Source: Lutibacter sp. A64
GTDB lineage: Bacteria; Bacteroidota; Bacteroidia; Flavobacteriales; Flavobacteriaceae
Direction: 5' to 3'
Assembly (NCBI RefSeq): GCF_022429565.1
Contig: NZ_CP092487.1
Span: 1,521,001 to 1,585,000 of the forward strand
Length of the DNA stretch: 64,000 nucleotides
Shown: one piece after another, positions 9,020-16,973 of the stretch
Layout of the letters: each line of letters begins with the position of its first letter
How positions within the stretch are numbered: the first letter of the stretch is position 1
Position numbers and translations under genes: made by a program
The notes under the pieces: generated by a model
Databases searched by the model: none
Told to the model about the DNA's origin: nothing
Seen by the model: the letters and a program-made list of their open reading frames with translations, nothing else

Positions 9020-9565
9020 ATGAAAAAAATCTACAAAAAAATAAACATCATAATTCTTCTAGCAATAACCTTTATTTCTTGTGAAAAGGAAGACAATATT
9101 TTTGAAATAAAAGGAGAAAACAACTATAGCTATAATCAAAGTTTAAACACTTGGCACCAACTAAAAAGCAGTCATGAAAATTCATATACTTATGAAACTT
9201 CCACTGGTTCTTGGGCCGGATATGGAAGTGCCACTACATTAGAAATAGAAAATGGTATTATCATTTCACGAACATACCAAAGATACCAAATAGACACATC
9301 AAATGGTGATAAAATTAATATTGATTCTTATACCGAAACTACAGAAGACTTAGGTTCTCACGATTACGGAGCAAGCCTACTTACCATTGATGAAATCTAT
9401 GATATTTGTGCTGAAGAATATTTAACAGTCGATAAAAAAAGTAACACTATTTATTTCGAAACTACTGAAAATGGCATTCTTGAACTTTGTGGTTATGTTC
9501 CAAATAATTGTATGGATGATTGCTTTACCGGTGTAAGAATTAGTGCTTTTAATTGGAAAGATTAG
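9020..9565 (+). CDS. Hypothetical lipoprotein
   Basis: I place the start at the ATG at 9020, giving 181 residues, because this gives a compact lipoprotein signal peptide (MKKIYKKINIIILLAITFIS then Cys21); an ATG at 9002 would add six residues. The mature protein is polar and aromatic-rich with a run of Tyr/Trp/Ser and four cysteines near the C-terminus (ICAEEY, LCGYVPNNCMDDCF) that could form disulfides. No family recognised. It ends upstream of a strong terminator at 9624-9649. Confidence 0.65.
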   Translation: MKKIYKKINIIILLAITFISCEKEDNIFEIKGENNYSYNQSLNTWHQLKSSHENSYTYETSTGSWAGYGSATTLEIENGIIISRTYQRYQIDTSNGDKINIDSYTETTEDLGSHDYGASLLTIDEIYDICAEEYLTVDKKSNTIYFETTENGILELCGYVPNNCMDDCFTGVRISAFNWKD

Positions 9566-9623
9566 GTATAAAAAACCGTTTCATTTAAATATTTCAAACT
9601 TTTTAGTTAGAATATCAAACTTT

Positions 9624-9649
9624 AAAATCTGCCAATGGCAGATTTTTTT
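9624..9649 (+). terminator. Rho-independent terminator
   Basis: A 10-bp stem (AAAATCTGCC pairing with GGCAGATTTT) with a 3-nt loop is followed by more T residues. It ends the lipoprotein transcript and covers the first possible ATG of the next frame (9635), which argues that AcpH really starts at 9674. Confidence 0.82.
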
Positions 9650-9673
9650 GTATCATTGTTACAAAATAAATCA

Positions 9674-10267
9674 ATGAACTTTTTAGCACATTTATACCTT
9701 TCCAAAAACAATAAAAACATTTTAATTGGAAACTTTATTTCAGATGCTATTAAAGGCAAAGATTATAAAAAATACCCTCACGAAATTAAAGTTGGTATTT
9801 TATTACATCGAGAAATAGACACTTTTACAGATACGCATCCAATAGTTAAAAAGAGTATGCGCCGATTAAACAAACGTTACAGACATTATAATGGCGTAAT
9901 CATCGATATTTTATACGACCATTATTTGGCAAAAAACTGGTCTAATTATTCTGAAATTCCATTAGAACTTTACGCCGAAAACGTCTATTCCTTTTTAAAT
10001 GAAAATATAGCTACTTTTCCAGAAGAACTTCAGCATTTATTACCAAACATGATTCAATACAACTGGTTAGTAAATTATGCTTCAATAGAAGGAATTGACC
10101 GTGTTTTAAAAGGAATGAACAAACGTACAAAAGGTATTTCTAAAATGGATTTAGCCACTGAAGATTTAAAATTACATTACTTAGAATTTGAAGCTGATTT
10201 TACTGCATATTTTAAAGAACTAATGGATTTTACAACTGAAAAAACAACTTATCTTTTAACAAAATGA
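9674..10267 (+). CDS. acpH: Acyl carrier protein phosphodiesterase
   Basis: Starting at the ATG at 9674 the protein has 197 residues and begins MNFLAHLYLS, as the AcpH family does (E. coli AcpH begins MNFLAHLHLA). Conserved HD-like features follow: GNFISDAIKG, LHREIDTFTDTH and DILYDHYLAKNWS, whose His/Asp residues would hold the metal. The enzyme removes the 4'-phosphopantetheine arm from holo-ACP in the cytoplasm. A longer frame opens at 9635, but that ATG lies inside the upstream terminator hairpin, so I reject it. The stop overlaps the start of the gamma-glutamyltransferase gene by 4 bp (ATGA), so the two genes are translationally coupled. Confidence 0.88.
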   Translation: MNFLAHLYLSKNNKNILIGNFISDAIKGKDYKKYPHEIKVGILLHREIDTFTDTHPIVKKSMRRLNKRYRHYNGVIIDILYDHYLAKNWSNYSEIPLELYAENVYSFLNENIATFPEELQHLLPNMIQYNWLVNYASIEGIDRVLKGMNKRTKGISKMDLATEDLKLHYLEFEADFTAYFKELMDFTTEKTTYLLTK

Positions 10268-11961
10268 GAACATTAATTTCAATCTTACTTTTAAGTATTT
10301 TACTCATTCAATGTAAACCAAAACCAGTAAACGCTCCTTCAAAAATTACAGGCTTAATTGCAGACAGTGCAATGGTTGTTTCTGCACGTGAAGAAGCTTC
10401 AAAAATTGGAGTTGCAATACTAAAAAAAGGCGGAAATGCCTTTGATGCCATGGTTGCTACCGAACTTGCTCTATCGGTTTCTTTTCCTATTGCAGGAAAT
10501 ATCGGCGGCGGCGGATTTATGGTATACAGATTAAATAATGGAGAAACAGGCGCTTTAGACTATCGTGAAAAAGCCCCTTTATTGGCTTCAAAAGATATGT
10601 ATTTAACTAAAAATGGCGATTTTATTAAAAATAAAAGCACTTTAGGTGCAATGGCGGTTGGTATTCCTGGAACCATTGCAGGTATTTTTGAGGCTCATAA
10701 AAAATTTGGTTCACTTCCTATAGAAATATTGATTCAACCCGCTATTGATTTGGCTAAAAATGGAATTATTGTTACAGAATATCAAGCAAACAATTTAAAT
10801 AACAGTCGTACTAGATTCAAAAAAGCCAATAATTATACTATTTATTTAGATACAATCTGGAAAGCTGGAGACACTTTAAAATTTACTGAATTAGCCAATA
10901 CTTTAGAGCGTATTAAAATAAATGGTAAAGATGAATTTTACCAAGGAAAAACTGCCGAACATATTGTTAATTACATTCATGAATTAGGTGGAATTATTTC
11001 AATGGAAGATTTAGAAAAATACGAAGCTAAATGGCGTACTCCAATAACTTTTAATTATAAAGATTTACAAATTACTTCTATGACACTTCCTTCTAGTGGC
11101 GGAATTTGCTTAGCACAAATATTAAAAGCTATTGAACCTTATAATTTAGATGAATTTGAACATAATTCTACAAAATACATTCAATTATTAACCGAAGCAG
11201 AACGACGTGCTTATGCAGATAGAGCACACTATTTGGGTGATCCAGACTTTGTTTCTGTTGCTATTGATAGTTTATTAAATACCAACTATATTAACCATAG
11301 AATGGAAAGTTTTTCTTGGGAAAAAGCTACAGAATCTTCTGAAATCTCTCACGGAAAATTAAATGGATATGAAAGTGAAGAAACCACCCACTACTCTATT
11401 GTTGATAAATTTGGAAATGCTGTTGCAGTAACCACAACTTTAAATACAGCTTATGGATCAAAAGTATATGTGAAAAATGGCGGTTTCTTTTTAAATAATG
11501 AAATGGACGATTTTAGTGCAAAACCAGGCACACCAAACACTTATGGTTTAGTTGGTTCTGAAGCAAATTCTATTGAGCCTGAAAAACGTATGTTAAGTTC
11601 TATGACACCTACTATTGTTTCGCAAAACGGAAAACTAAAAATGGTAGTTGGCAGCCCTGGAGGCTCTACAATAATAACTTCAGTATTACAAAATATTTTA
11701 AATGTTACCGAATTTAATATGGGAATGCAAGAATCTGTTAATGCCTCTAGGTTTCATCACCAATGGTTGCCAGACAATATTAGAATGGAGCCAAAAGGTT
11801 TTGATAGTATTACAAAAACTAATTTACAAAATTTAGGTTACAAATTATTAGAACGAGAATCTTTGATAATTGGTAAAGTAGATGCTATATTAGTGCTAGC
11901 AAATGGAAAATTAGAAGGAGGCGAAGATCCAAGAGGAGATGATAAAGCTGCTGGATTTTAA
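10264..11961 (+). CDS. ggt: Gamma-glutamyltransferase, envelope-anchored
   Basis: The 565-residue proenzyme has a lipoprotein-like signal (LLSILLIQCKPK, Cys17). The autocatalytic processing site is seen as EETTHYSIVD with the nucleophilic Thr at residue 374, the first residue of the future small subunit, followed by NAVAVTTTLN as in other GGTs. Later blocks MLSSMTPTIV and VGSPGGSTIITS match substrate-binding segments. The enzyme cleaves the gamma-glutamyl bond of glutathione-like peptides and transfers or hydrolyses it, here probably at the outer face of the inner or outer membrane. Overlap with acpH suggests a shared transcript; the AI-2E gene follows after 17 bp. Confidence 0.94.
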   Translation: MRTLISILLLSILLIQCKPKPVNAPSKITGLIADSAMVVSAREEASKIGVAILKKGGNAFDAMVATELALSVSFPIAGNIGGGGFMVYRLNNGETGALDYREKAPLLASKDMYLTKNGDFIKNKSTLGAMAVGIPGTIAGIFEAHKKFGSLPIEILIQPAIDLAKNGIIVTEYQANNLNNSRTRFKKANNYTIYLDTIWKAGDTLKFTELANTLERIKINGKDEFYQGKTAEHIVNYIHELGGIISMEDLEKYEAKWRTPITFNYKDLQITSMTLPSSGGICLAQILKAIEPYNLDEFEHNSTKYIQLLTEAERRAYADRAHYLGDPDFVSVAIDSLLNTNYINHRMESFSWEKATESSEISHGKLNGYESEETTHYSIVDKFGNAVAVTTTLNTAYGSKVYVKNGGFFLNNEMDDFSAKPGTPNTYGLVGSEANSIEPEKRMLSSMTPTIVSQNGKLKMVVGSPGGSTIITSVLQNILNVTEFNMGMQESVNASRFHHQWLPDNIRMEPKGFDSITKTNLQNLGYKLLERESLIIGKVDAILVLANGKLEGGEDPRGDDKAAGF

Positions 11962-11978
11962 ATTTTAAAATACATTAA

Positions 11979-13061
11979 ATGAATTCAAATACAATTACAA
12001 AAGGAATATTAAAAGCAATTGCCATACTAATTGGCATTACTTTATTACTTTATTTTTTATATAGAGTACAATCTATTTTAGTTTATATTGCAATTTCTTC
12101 AGTTATAGCACTAATCGCAAGTCCAATAATATTGTTTTTAAAACAAAAGTTAAAATTTCCAAATACCTTAGCTGTAATTTTTACAATGTTATTTTTTATT
12201 GGAATTTTTTTGGGTTTAATTTCAATGTTTATCCCTTTAATTATTGAACAAGGTCAAAATTTATCTCTATTAAATATAGATCAACTTCAAACAAATATTC
12301 AAGATTTAATAATTCAAATAAACGATTATTTTTTAGCAAAAGGTGTAAATGTTTTAGATGAATTAAAACACGCAGATTTATTTAAAAATATTACAGCAAT
12401 ACCAAATTTATTGAATTCTGTAATTGGTACGGTTGGAAATTTAAGCATCGGCTTATTTTCAGTACTTTTTATTACTTTTTTCTTAATGAAAGACACCCAA
12501 ATTATGGAAAGCTCAATCTATGTTTTGGTAAGTGATAAAAGCGAAAATAAATTAAAAAAATCTTTAGCAACCATAAATCATTTATTATCTAGATACTTTA
12601 TTGGCTTGGTTTTTCAAATTAGTATACTGTTTGTAATTTACACCATAACTTTACTTATTTTTGGTATAGAAAATGCCATAGTTATAGCATTTTTATGTGC
12701 ATTGCTAAATTTAATTCCATACATAGGACCTCTAGTTGGTGGTGTGTTAATGCTGTTTTTATCTATGAGCAGTAATTTAGGTGAAGATTTTCAAACTGTA
12801 ATTTTACCAACTACCATTTATGTAATGATTGGCTATGTAATTGCTCAATTAATAGATAATTTTTTAAGTCAGCCTCTTATATTTTCTAACAGTGTAAAAT
12901 CGCATCCTTTAGAAATATTTTTAATAATTATGATTGCAGGAATTTTATTTGGTGTTACAGGAATGATTGTTGCCATACCAACATACACTGCAATTAAAGT
13001 TATTTTAAAAGCATTTTTAGCCGATAATAAAATTGTGAAATCCTTAACTAAGGATTTGTAA
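11979..13061 (+). CDS. AI-2E family transporter (PF01594-type permease)
   Basis: The 360-residue integral membrane protein has about eight hydrophobic segments with the family layout: two helical pairs, a soluble stretch (about residues 85-150, with NIDQLQTNIQDLI), then a conserved C-terminal block with NLIPYIGPLVGG and a closing GILFGVTGMIVAIP. The family is named for an autoinducer-2 exporter (TqsA), but many members are sodium/proton antiporters or have no known substrate, so no function is assigned here. It sits 17 bp after ggt and may be its operon partner. Confidence 0.88.
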   Translation: MNSNTITKGILKAIAILIGITLLLYFLYRVQSILVYIAISSVIALIASPIILFLKQKLKFPNTLAVIFTMLFFIGIFLGLISMFIPLIIEQGQNLSLLNIDQLQTNIQDLIIQINDYFLAKGVNVLDELKHADLFKNITAIPNLLNSVIGTVGNLSIGLFSVLFITFFLMKDTQIMESSIYVLVSDKSENKLKKSLATINHLLSRYFIGLVFQISILFVIYTITLLIFGIENAIVIAFLCALLNLIPYIGPLVGGVLMLFLSMSSNLGEDFQTVILPTTIYVMIGYVIAQLIDNFLSQPLIFSNSVKSHPLEIFLIIMIAGILFGVTGMIVAIPTYTAIKVILKAFLADNKIVKSLTKDL

Positions 13062-13120
13062 TTAAATTATTTTGATGAACTAATTTAGCTACTTCAATTA
13101 AATGCATAAAATAATAAATT

Positions 13121-13669
13121 ATGACAACTTACATCACACTTTTAAGAGGTATAAATGTTTCTGGTAAGAATAACATTAAAATGAATGAATTAAAAACTGT
13201 ATTTACTGATTTAGGCTATCAAGATGTTGTCACTTACAAACAAAGTGGAAACATCATTTTTAATTCAAACATTAAAGAGTCTATAATTATTGAAGACACA
13301 ATAGTTTCAGCAATTTTAAAACATTTTGGCTATACAATAAAAGTTATACTATTAACTAAAAAAGAACTGTTAGCTATCTTTAATTCTAATCCGTTCCTTA
13401 TTAAGAATCCAGATTTAGATATTTCAAAATTACATGTTACACTCTTACATAAAAATTTTAATTTAGGAACAATTGAAGAACACTTACAAATAGATATAAA
13501 TGCAATAGATGATGAGTTTGAACAAATTGAAAATACAATTTATTTATATTGTCCAAATGGATATGGAAAAACCAAATTAAGCAACAATATGTTCGAAAAA
13601 AAATTAAATACCGATGCCACTACAAGAAATTGGAACACAATAACCAAACTGGTTGAACTAAGCAATTAA
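13121..13669 (+). CDS. DUF1697 family protein
   Basis: The 182-residue protein begins MTTYITLLRGINVSGKN and has the hallmark LRGINV, then YKQSGNIIFNS and a C-terminal segment NNMFEKKLNTDATTRNW; this is the DUF1697 pattern. It is cytoplasmic with no signal or membrane helix. The biochemical role of the family is unknown. The stop lies 4 bp before the start of the next gene, so the pair are co-transcribed. Confidence 0.85.
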   Translation: MTTYITLLRGINVSGKNNIKMNELKTVFTDLGYQDVVTYKQSGNIIFNSNIKESIIIEDTIVSAILKHFGYTIKVILLTKKELLAIFNSNPFLIKNPDLDISKLHVTLLHKNFNLGTIEEHLQIDINAIDDEFEQIENTIYLYCPNGYGKTKLSNNMFEKKLNTDATTRNWNTITKLVELSN

Positions 13670-13673
13670 CAAT

Positions 13674-14849
13674 TTGAATAAAGTCATTTTAAATACTGAA
13701 GTACAAGAATTTATTACAAAAAATATAAATTCAGATTTAACAAAATTAGTTTTAAAAGGAAGCCCTTTTGAAGGCGTTTCAATCCAAGAAATTGCAAGCC
13801 AAATTGAAGCAAAAAAACGCTGTCAGAAAAAAATACCGAATTGGTTTTCAACCTCTAATATTTACTATCCTAATAAGTTAAATATTGAACAAACATCATC
13901 TGAAGTTACTGCAAATTATAAATCCAATTTAGTTGAAGGCGACAGTTTAATTGACATTACAGGTGGTTTTGGTATAGATTGTTATTATTTCTCTAGAAAT
14001 ATTAATACCATCACACATTGTGAATTAAATGCTAAATTATCAGCAATTACAGCACACAATTACACACAATTAAATGTAAAAAACATACGTACACATATAG
14101 GAGATGGCATTGCTTTTTTAGAAAACACAACTAACAAATTCGGTTGGATATACGCAGATCCTTCTAGAAGAAATGAAGCTAAAGGTAAAGTGTTTTTATT
14201 AAACGATTGCTTACCAAATATTCCAGAAAATCTAGATCTTTTATTTAAAAAAACTTCAAATATTCTCCTTAAAATATCGCCTATTCTAGATATTACAAGC
14301 GCTATAAACGAATTAAAATTTGTAAAAGAAATACATATAATTGCTGTTGAAAATGAAGTTAAAGAATTATTATTTATTCTAAAGAAAAACTACACAAAAG
14401 CAGTTTTTATCAAAACAATTAATTTTAATAAAAATAAAGAACAATTATTTAATTTTAACTTAGATGAAGATTTTTTTGCTACGTATTCTAAACCTAAAAA
14501 ATATATTTTTGAACCAAATGCTGCTATATTAAAATCAGGTGCATTTAACCAAGTTTCTGCACAATTAAAAATAGATAAGCTACATCAACATTCACATCTA
14601 TATACTTCAGATAAATTAATAGATTTCCCAGGACGAAGTTTTGAAATTATGCACTGTATTTCTTATGACAAAAAACAGTTAAAAAAATTAATTCCTTCTA
14701 AAAAAGCTAATATCACCATCCGTAACTTTCCAGAATCAGTGGCTCAAATTAGAAAAAAAACAGGTTTAAAAGATGGAGGAAATCAATACTTATTTTTTAC
14801 AACAGACTTAAATAACAATAAAATAATTTTAATTTGCCGTAAAGTTTAA
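13674..14849 (+). CDS. Class I SAM-dependent methyltransferase with THUMP-like C-terminal domain
   Basis: The 391-residue protein starts at a TTG (13674), 4 bp after the preceding stop; no ATG fits as well. Residues about 80-180 form a Rossmann methyltransferase core: the SAM-binding LIDITGGFGIDCYYFS, then an acidic segment and the catalytic-type motif YADPSRRN in place of the DPPY of N6-adenine enzymes. The last 80 residues (FPGRSFEIMH, ITIRNFPESVAQIRKKTGLKDGG) resemble the THUMP-like tail seen in Bacteroidota homologues. It probably methylates RNA; the target is unknown. It closes a two-gene unit with DUF1697. Confidence 0.8.
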   Translation: MNKVILNTEVQEFITKNINSDLTKLVLKGSPFEGVSIQEIASQIEAKKRCQKKIPNWFSTSNIYYPNKLNIEQTSSEVTANYKSNLVEGDSLIDITGGFGIDCYYFSRNINTITHCELNAKLSAITAHNYTQLNVKNIRTHIGDGIAFLENTTNKFGWIYADPSRRNEAKGKVFLLNDCLPNIPENLDLLFKKTSNILLKISPILDITSAINELKFVKEIHIIAVENEVKELLFILKKNYTKAVFIKTINFNKNKEQLFNFNLDEDFFATYSKPKKYIFEPNAAILKSGAFNQVSAQLKIDKLHQHSHLYTSDKLIDFPGRSFEIMHCISYDKKQLKKLIPSKKANITIRNFPESVAQIRKKTGLKDGGNQYLFFTTDLNNNKIILICRKV

Positions 14850-14980
14850 ATGAATAACTTCTTTTTAAAATTTAAAAAAAACTAACTTATAAGCTCTCTA
14901 AGTAAATAAATAGCAAACATTTACTTAAAATAAAGAAAACAATACATCTAAAACAATAAAACACTTATTTTTTAGAATAC

Positions 14981-15011
14981 TTTGAACATCTTAATAATAT
15001 AGCTAACTTTG
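14981..15011 (+). promoter_or_regulatory. Bacteroidota-type promoter, no gene directly downstream
   Basis: TTTG at 14981-14984 and TAACTTTG at 15004-15011 are separated by exactly 19 bp, matching the primary sigma consensus TTTG-N19-TAnnTTTG. A transcript from here would begin near 15018 in a stretch without a good ORF. Confidence 0.6.
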
Positions 15012-15223
15012 TATTTTTAAAATAGTATTTAGGTTACATATTTTTTACGGAGAGGATATGTTGACAACTATTTTATTTAAAAAATCTCCAACATAGAAGT
15101 TTTAACACTTAAAACTTAAAGCAATTTTCTCTTTATAAATTAGAGGTAAACCCTTTAAAATATAGGGAAATTGATTTCATTCGCATTATTTTTAAAAATT
15201 TTTAAAAATAAAGTCGGATTTTT

Positions 15224-15254
15224 TTTGCTTATATTCAAAATATCACTACATTTG
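15224..15254 (+). promoter_or_regulatory. Bacteroidota-type promoter of the 43-residue peptide gene
   Basis: TTTG at 15224-15227 and TACATTTG at 15247-15254 are separated by 19 bp, a full consensus match. The predicted start near 15261 leaves a leader of about 29 nt before the ATG at 15290. Confidence 0.7.
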
Positions 15255-15289
15255 AAACATCTTACTAATTCATTAAAACCCTTATTAAA

Positions 15290-15421
15290 ATGAGAAAAAT
15301 AAAATTAATTTTCGGATTGTTACTTGTAGCAGGATTTTTTACAGCAATTGCATTAAGTAATACATCAACAGATAATCAAGCTATTAGAAAAGACAAAATA
15401 ATAATACCAAGACAAGGGTAA
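15290..15421 (+). CDS. Small exported peptide, 43 residues
   Basis: A complete frame starts at ATG 15290 and ends at TAA 15421. It has a basic start (MRKIKL), a hydrophobic stretch of about 16 residues (IFGLLLVAGFFTAIAL) and then a short polar tail (SNTSTDNQAIRKDKIIIP, ending RQG). The first half looks like a signal peptide with possible cleavage after the Ala/Ser region, leaving a basic peptide of about 20 residues. The gene is flanked by a consensus promoter 35 bp upstream and a very strong hairpin 24 bp downstream, so it is an independent transcription unit, which supports it being real. I do not recognise a family. Confidence 0.62.
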   Translation: MRKIKLIFGLLLVAGFFTAIALSNTSTDNQAIRKDKIIIPRQG

Positions 15422-15444
15422 TTATTTTACATAATATTTTTACT

Positions 15445-15490
15445 AGAAAACAACAAAACACAATACAAGTATTGTGTTTTGTTGTTTTCT
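15445..15490 (+). terminator. 22-bp perfect inverted repeat, terminator of the small peptide gene
   Basis: The arms 15445-15466 and 15469-15490 are perfectly complementary over 22 bp with a 2-nt spacer, and the right arm is followed by TATTTTTAT. The core is AACAAAACACAATAC and its complement. It is far longer than the usual 7-10 bp terminator stem in this window. Confidence 0.75.
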
Positions 15491-15554
15491 TTATTTTTAT
15501 TCTTCATTTATTTTATATAAATTTGATTGCAACTCACTTTAGGTAGATTTATTA

Positions 15555-16031
15555 ATGAAAAACAGAAAAAGAAGATCATTATTTCTTGGAAGTATTATAA
15601 TCTTATTAATAATTTCCACCCCATATCTTTTATATATCTATAGAGTAATCCCTGACGAATTAGAAACTTATGAAACTTTTTTTGGAACTTTAAAAGGAGG
15701 TTATTACATTAGTGTTCAATCTTTTATATATACTTTTTTAGGTAAATTTGTACCATTCTTACTATTAATAATTTGGTTTATTACAAATAAACATTGGTGG
15801 GTACATTCGCTAATTATCCCTATTTCGGTTTATTTATTTCAACTTATAGCTGTTGTAAACGATAGTGAAGAATTTGTTGATGAAGTAGAATTTATCTACA
15901 CCGTTCCAATTGCAGTAATTATTATGACAGTTTTATACTTTCTTAGAAGTAAAATGTCTATTTACATACACGCTGTAGATCTAAAAAAAGAAATGGAAGA
16001 AAACATGAAAAACCCCCAAAAAATAAATTAA
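15555..16031 (+). CDS. Hypothetical multi-pass membrane protein
   Basis: The 158-residue protein has a very basic start (MKNRKRR), four hydrophobic helices (about residues 8-28, 55-76, 82-100 and 115-130) and a charged C-terminal tail (HAVDLKKEMEENMKN). I recognise no family. It lies alone between two hairpins, at 15445-15490 and 16030-16060, so it is probably monocistronic. Inner-membrane location is inferred from the helices. Confidence 0.65.
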   Translation: MKNRKRRSLFLGSIIILLIISTPYLLYIYRVIPDELETYETFFGTLKGGYYISVQSFIYTFLGKFVPFLLLIIWFITNKHWWVHSLIIPISVYLFQLIAVVNDSEEFVDEVEFIYTVPIAVIIMTVLYFLRSKMSIYIHAVDLKKEMEENMKNPQKIN

Positions 16032-16060
16032 AACTTATAAGGTGTTACATTATAAGTTTT
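16030..16060 (+). terminator. Hairpin after the membrane protein gene, probable terminator
   Basis: An 11-bp perfect inverted repeat (AAAACTTATAA / TTATAAGTTTT) with a 9-nt loop overlaps the stop codon. The following T-run is weak (AATTT), so termination is likely but not certain. Confidence 0.5.
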
Positions 16061-16228
16061 AATTTAAAAATACAATTCACACATCCCCCACTGAACAGAT
16101 CACTAAATTTATTTTTTTTTAAAAAATTAAATTTAAATAACGCTTTTATTACTAAAGTTTTACCCTATTTATTATTTATTTTTTTTAACTTGTAGCTACA
16201 GTTTTTAAATTATTATTTTAATAAATTG

Positions 16229-16236
16229 TATGTTTG
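16229..16236 (+). promoter_or_regulatory. Candidate -7 box for the ECF sigma gene
   Basis: TATGTTTG fits TAnnTTTG and lies 53 bp before the sigma gene start. No TTTG is found at the -33 position, so this is only a candidate. Confidence 0.35.
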
Positions 16237-16289
16237 TAATTCCGAAAAACAAATCATTATCACAAAAATAAAGGATAATTTACATGTAA

Positions 16290-16868
16290 ATGAAGAATCC
16301 ATTGAATAATTCACAAAATAATTCAACTATTAACTCACAAGAACAATTATGGAATTCTTTTATTAATGGAGATATGGCTTCGTTTCAAACTATTTATAAT
16401 TCTAATTATCAAATGCTTTATAATTTTGGTAAAAGATATTTAAGCTCCTCTGAAATAGAAGATTGTATTCACGATACTTTTTTAAATATTTTAAACTACA
16501 AAAACCAAAATACTGAAGTAAAAAATGTTAAAGCTTATTTATTTAAAAGTTTTAGAAATCAAATATTTAAGGTTAAAAAAAATTCTAAATTAGAATTCAA
16601 TTTAATTGAAGGTACAATTCCGTATGAGGAAGACGACCATAGCAAAGAAATAATACTAAAAGATTTAAAAAAACTTATTAAAAAATTAAGTCCAAGAGAA
16701 CGTGAAATTGTCTATTTAAAATATTTTCAAAACTTTAATAATTTTGAAATTTCCGAAACACTTGACATTAAATACCAAACTGTAAGAAATATATTAGCTG
16801 GAGCAATAAAAAAATTACGCACTTTAGGGAAAGATTACACCCATTTACTTTTTCTAGTTTTTAATTAA
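16290..16868 (+). CDS. RNA polymerase ECF-type sigma factor (FecI-like)
   Basis: The 192-residue protein has the two-domain ECF layout: region 2 at about residues 25-95 (IYNSNYQMLYNFGKRYL, then IEDCIHDTFLNIL) and region 4 at about 125-180 (LSPREREIVYLKYFQNFNNFEIS). The N-terminal tail is Asn/Ser-rich. It should direct core polymerase to a small set of promoters and be held inactive by the FecR-type protein encoded at 19678. It stands first in the SusCD-protease locus, but the M14 gene lies between it and fecR, an unusual order. A perfect 12-bp palindrome (TTTACATGTAAA) overlaps its start codon. The best candidate targets are the motifs at 16890 and 19624. Confidence 0.9.
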   Translation: MKNPLNNSQNNSTINSQEQLWNSFINGDMASFQTIYNSNYQMLYNFGKRYLSSSEIEDCIHDTFLNILNYKNQNTEVKNVKAYLFKSFRNQIFKVKKNSKLEFNLIEGTIPYEEDDHSKEIILKDLKKLIKKLSPREREIVYLKYFQNFNNFEISETLDIKYQTVRNILAGAIKKLRTLGKDYTHLLFLVFN

Positions 16869-16889
16869 AATCACATTTTAACAAATTTT

Positions 16890-16928
16890 ACATAGTACAA
16901 ATATAAAATTAGACCTCTATTTTATAAC
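16890..16928 (+). promoter_or_regulatory. Candidate ECF-sigma promoter upstream of the M14 gene
   Basis: ACATAGTACAAA at 16890-16901 is repeated exactly upstream of fecR at 19624. The following 27 bp also match at many positions, including CTCT and a closing ATAAC at identical spacing. It lies 72 bp before the M14 start. Such a shared block next to a sigma gene suggests the sigma recognition site. Confidence 0.5.
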
Positions 16929-16973
16929 TACAACAACTAAATTTATTCAAAAACATCTAAGCACCTCATTTTT

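Larger units (their letters stand above)
14850..15289 (+). other. Gene-poor intergenic stretch, 440 bp, with two promoters and possible small RNA
   Basis: No convincing protein-coding frame is present. The stretch holds two textbook promoters (14981-15011 and 15224-15254). Between them are a hairpin with an 8-bp stem at 15097-15117 (AAGTTTTA / TAAAACTT) and smaller complementary segments such as GGAGA with TCTCC and CTCT with AGAG. A 12-codon frame after GGAGAGGAT at about 15058 is too short to support as a gene. Confidence 0.5.

Noticed and set aside
9635-9673. Upstream start for AcpH at 9635
   Set aside because: That ATG lies in the loop and stem of the terminator at 9624-9649, and family members begin at MNFLAHL, which is at 9674.
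15058-15096. 12-codon frame after GGAGAGGAT at about 15058
   Set aside because: The purine run resembles a ribosome binding site, but the frame is very short and Bacteroidota do not rely on such sites.
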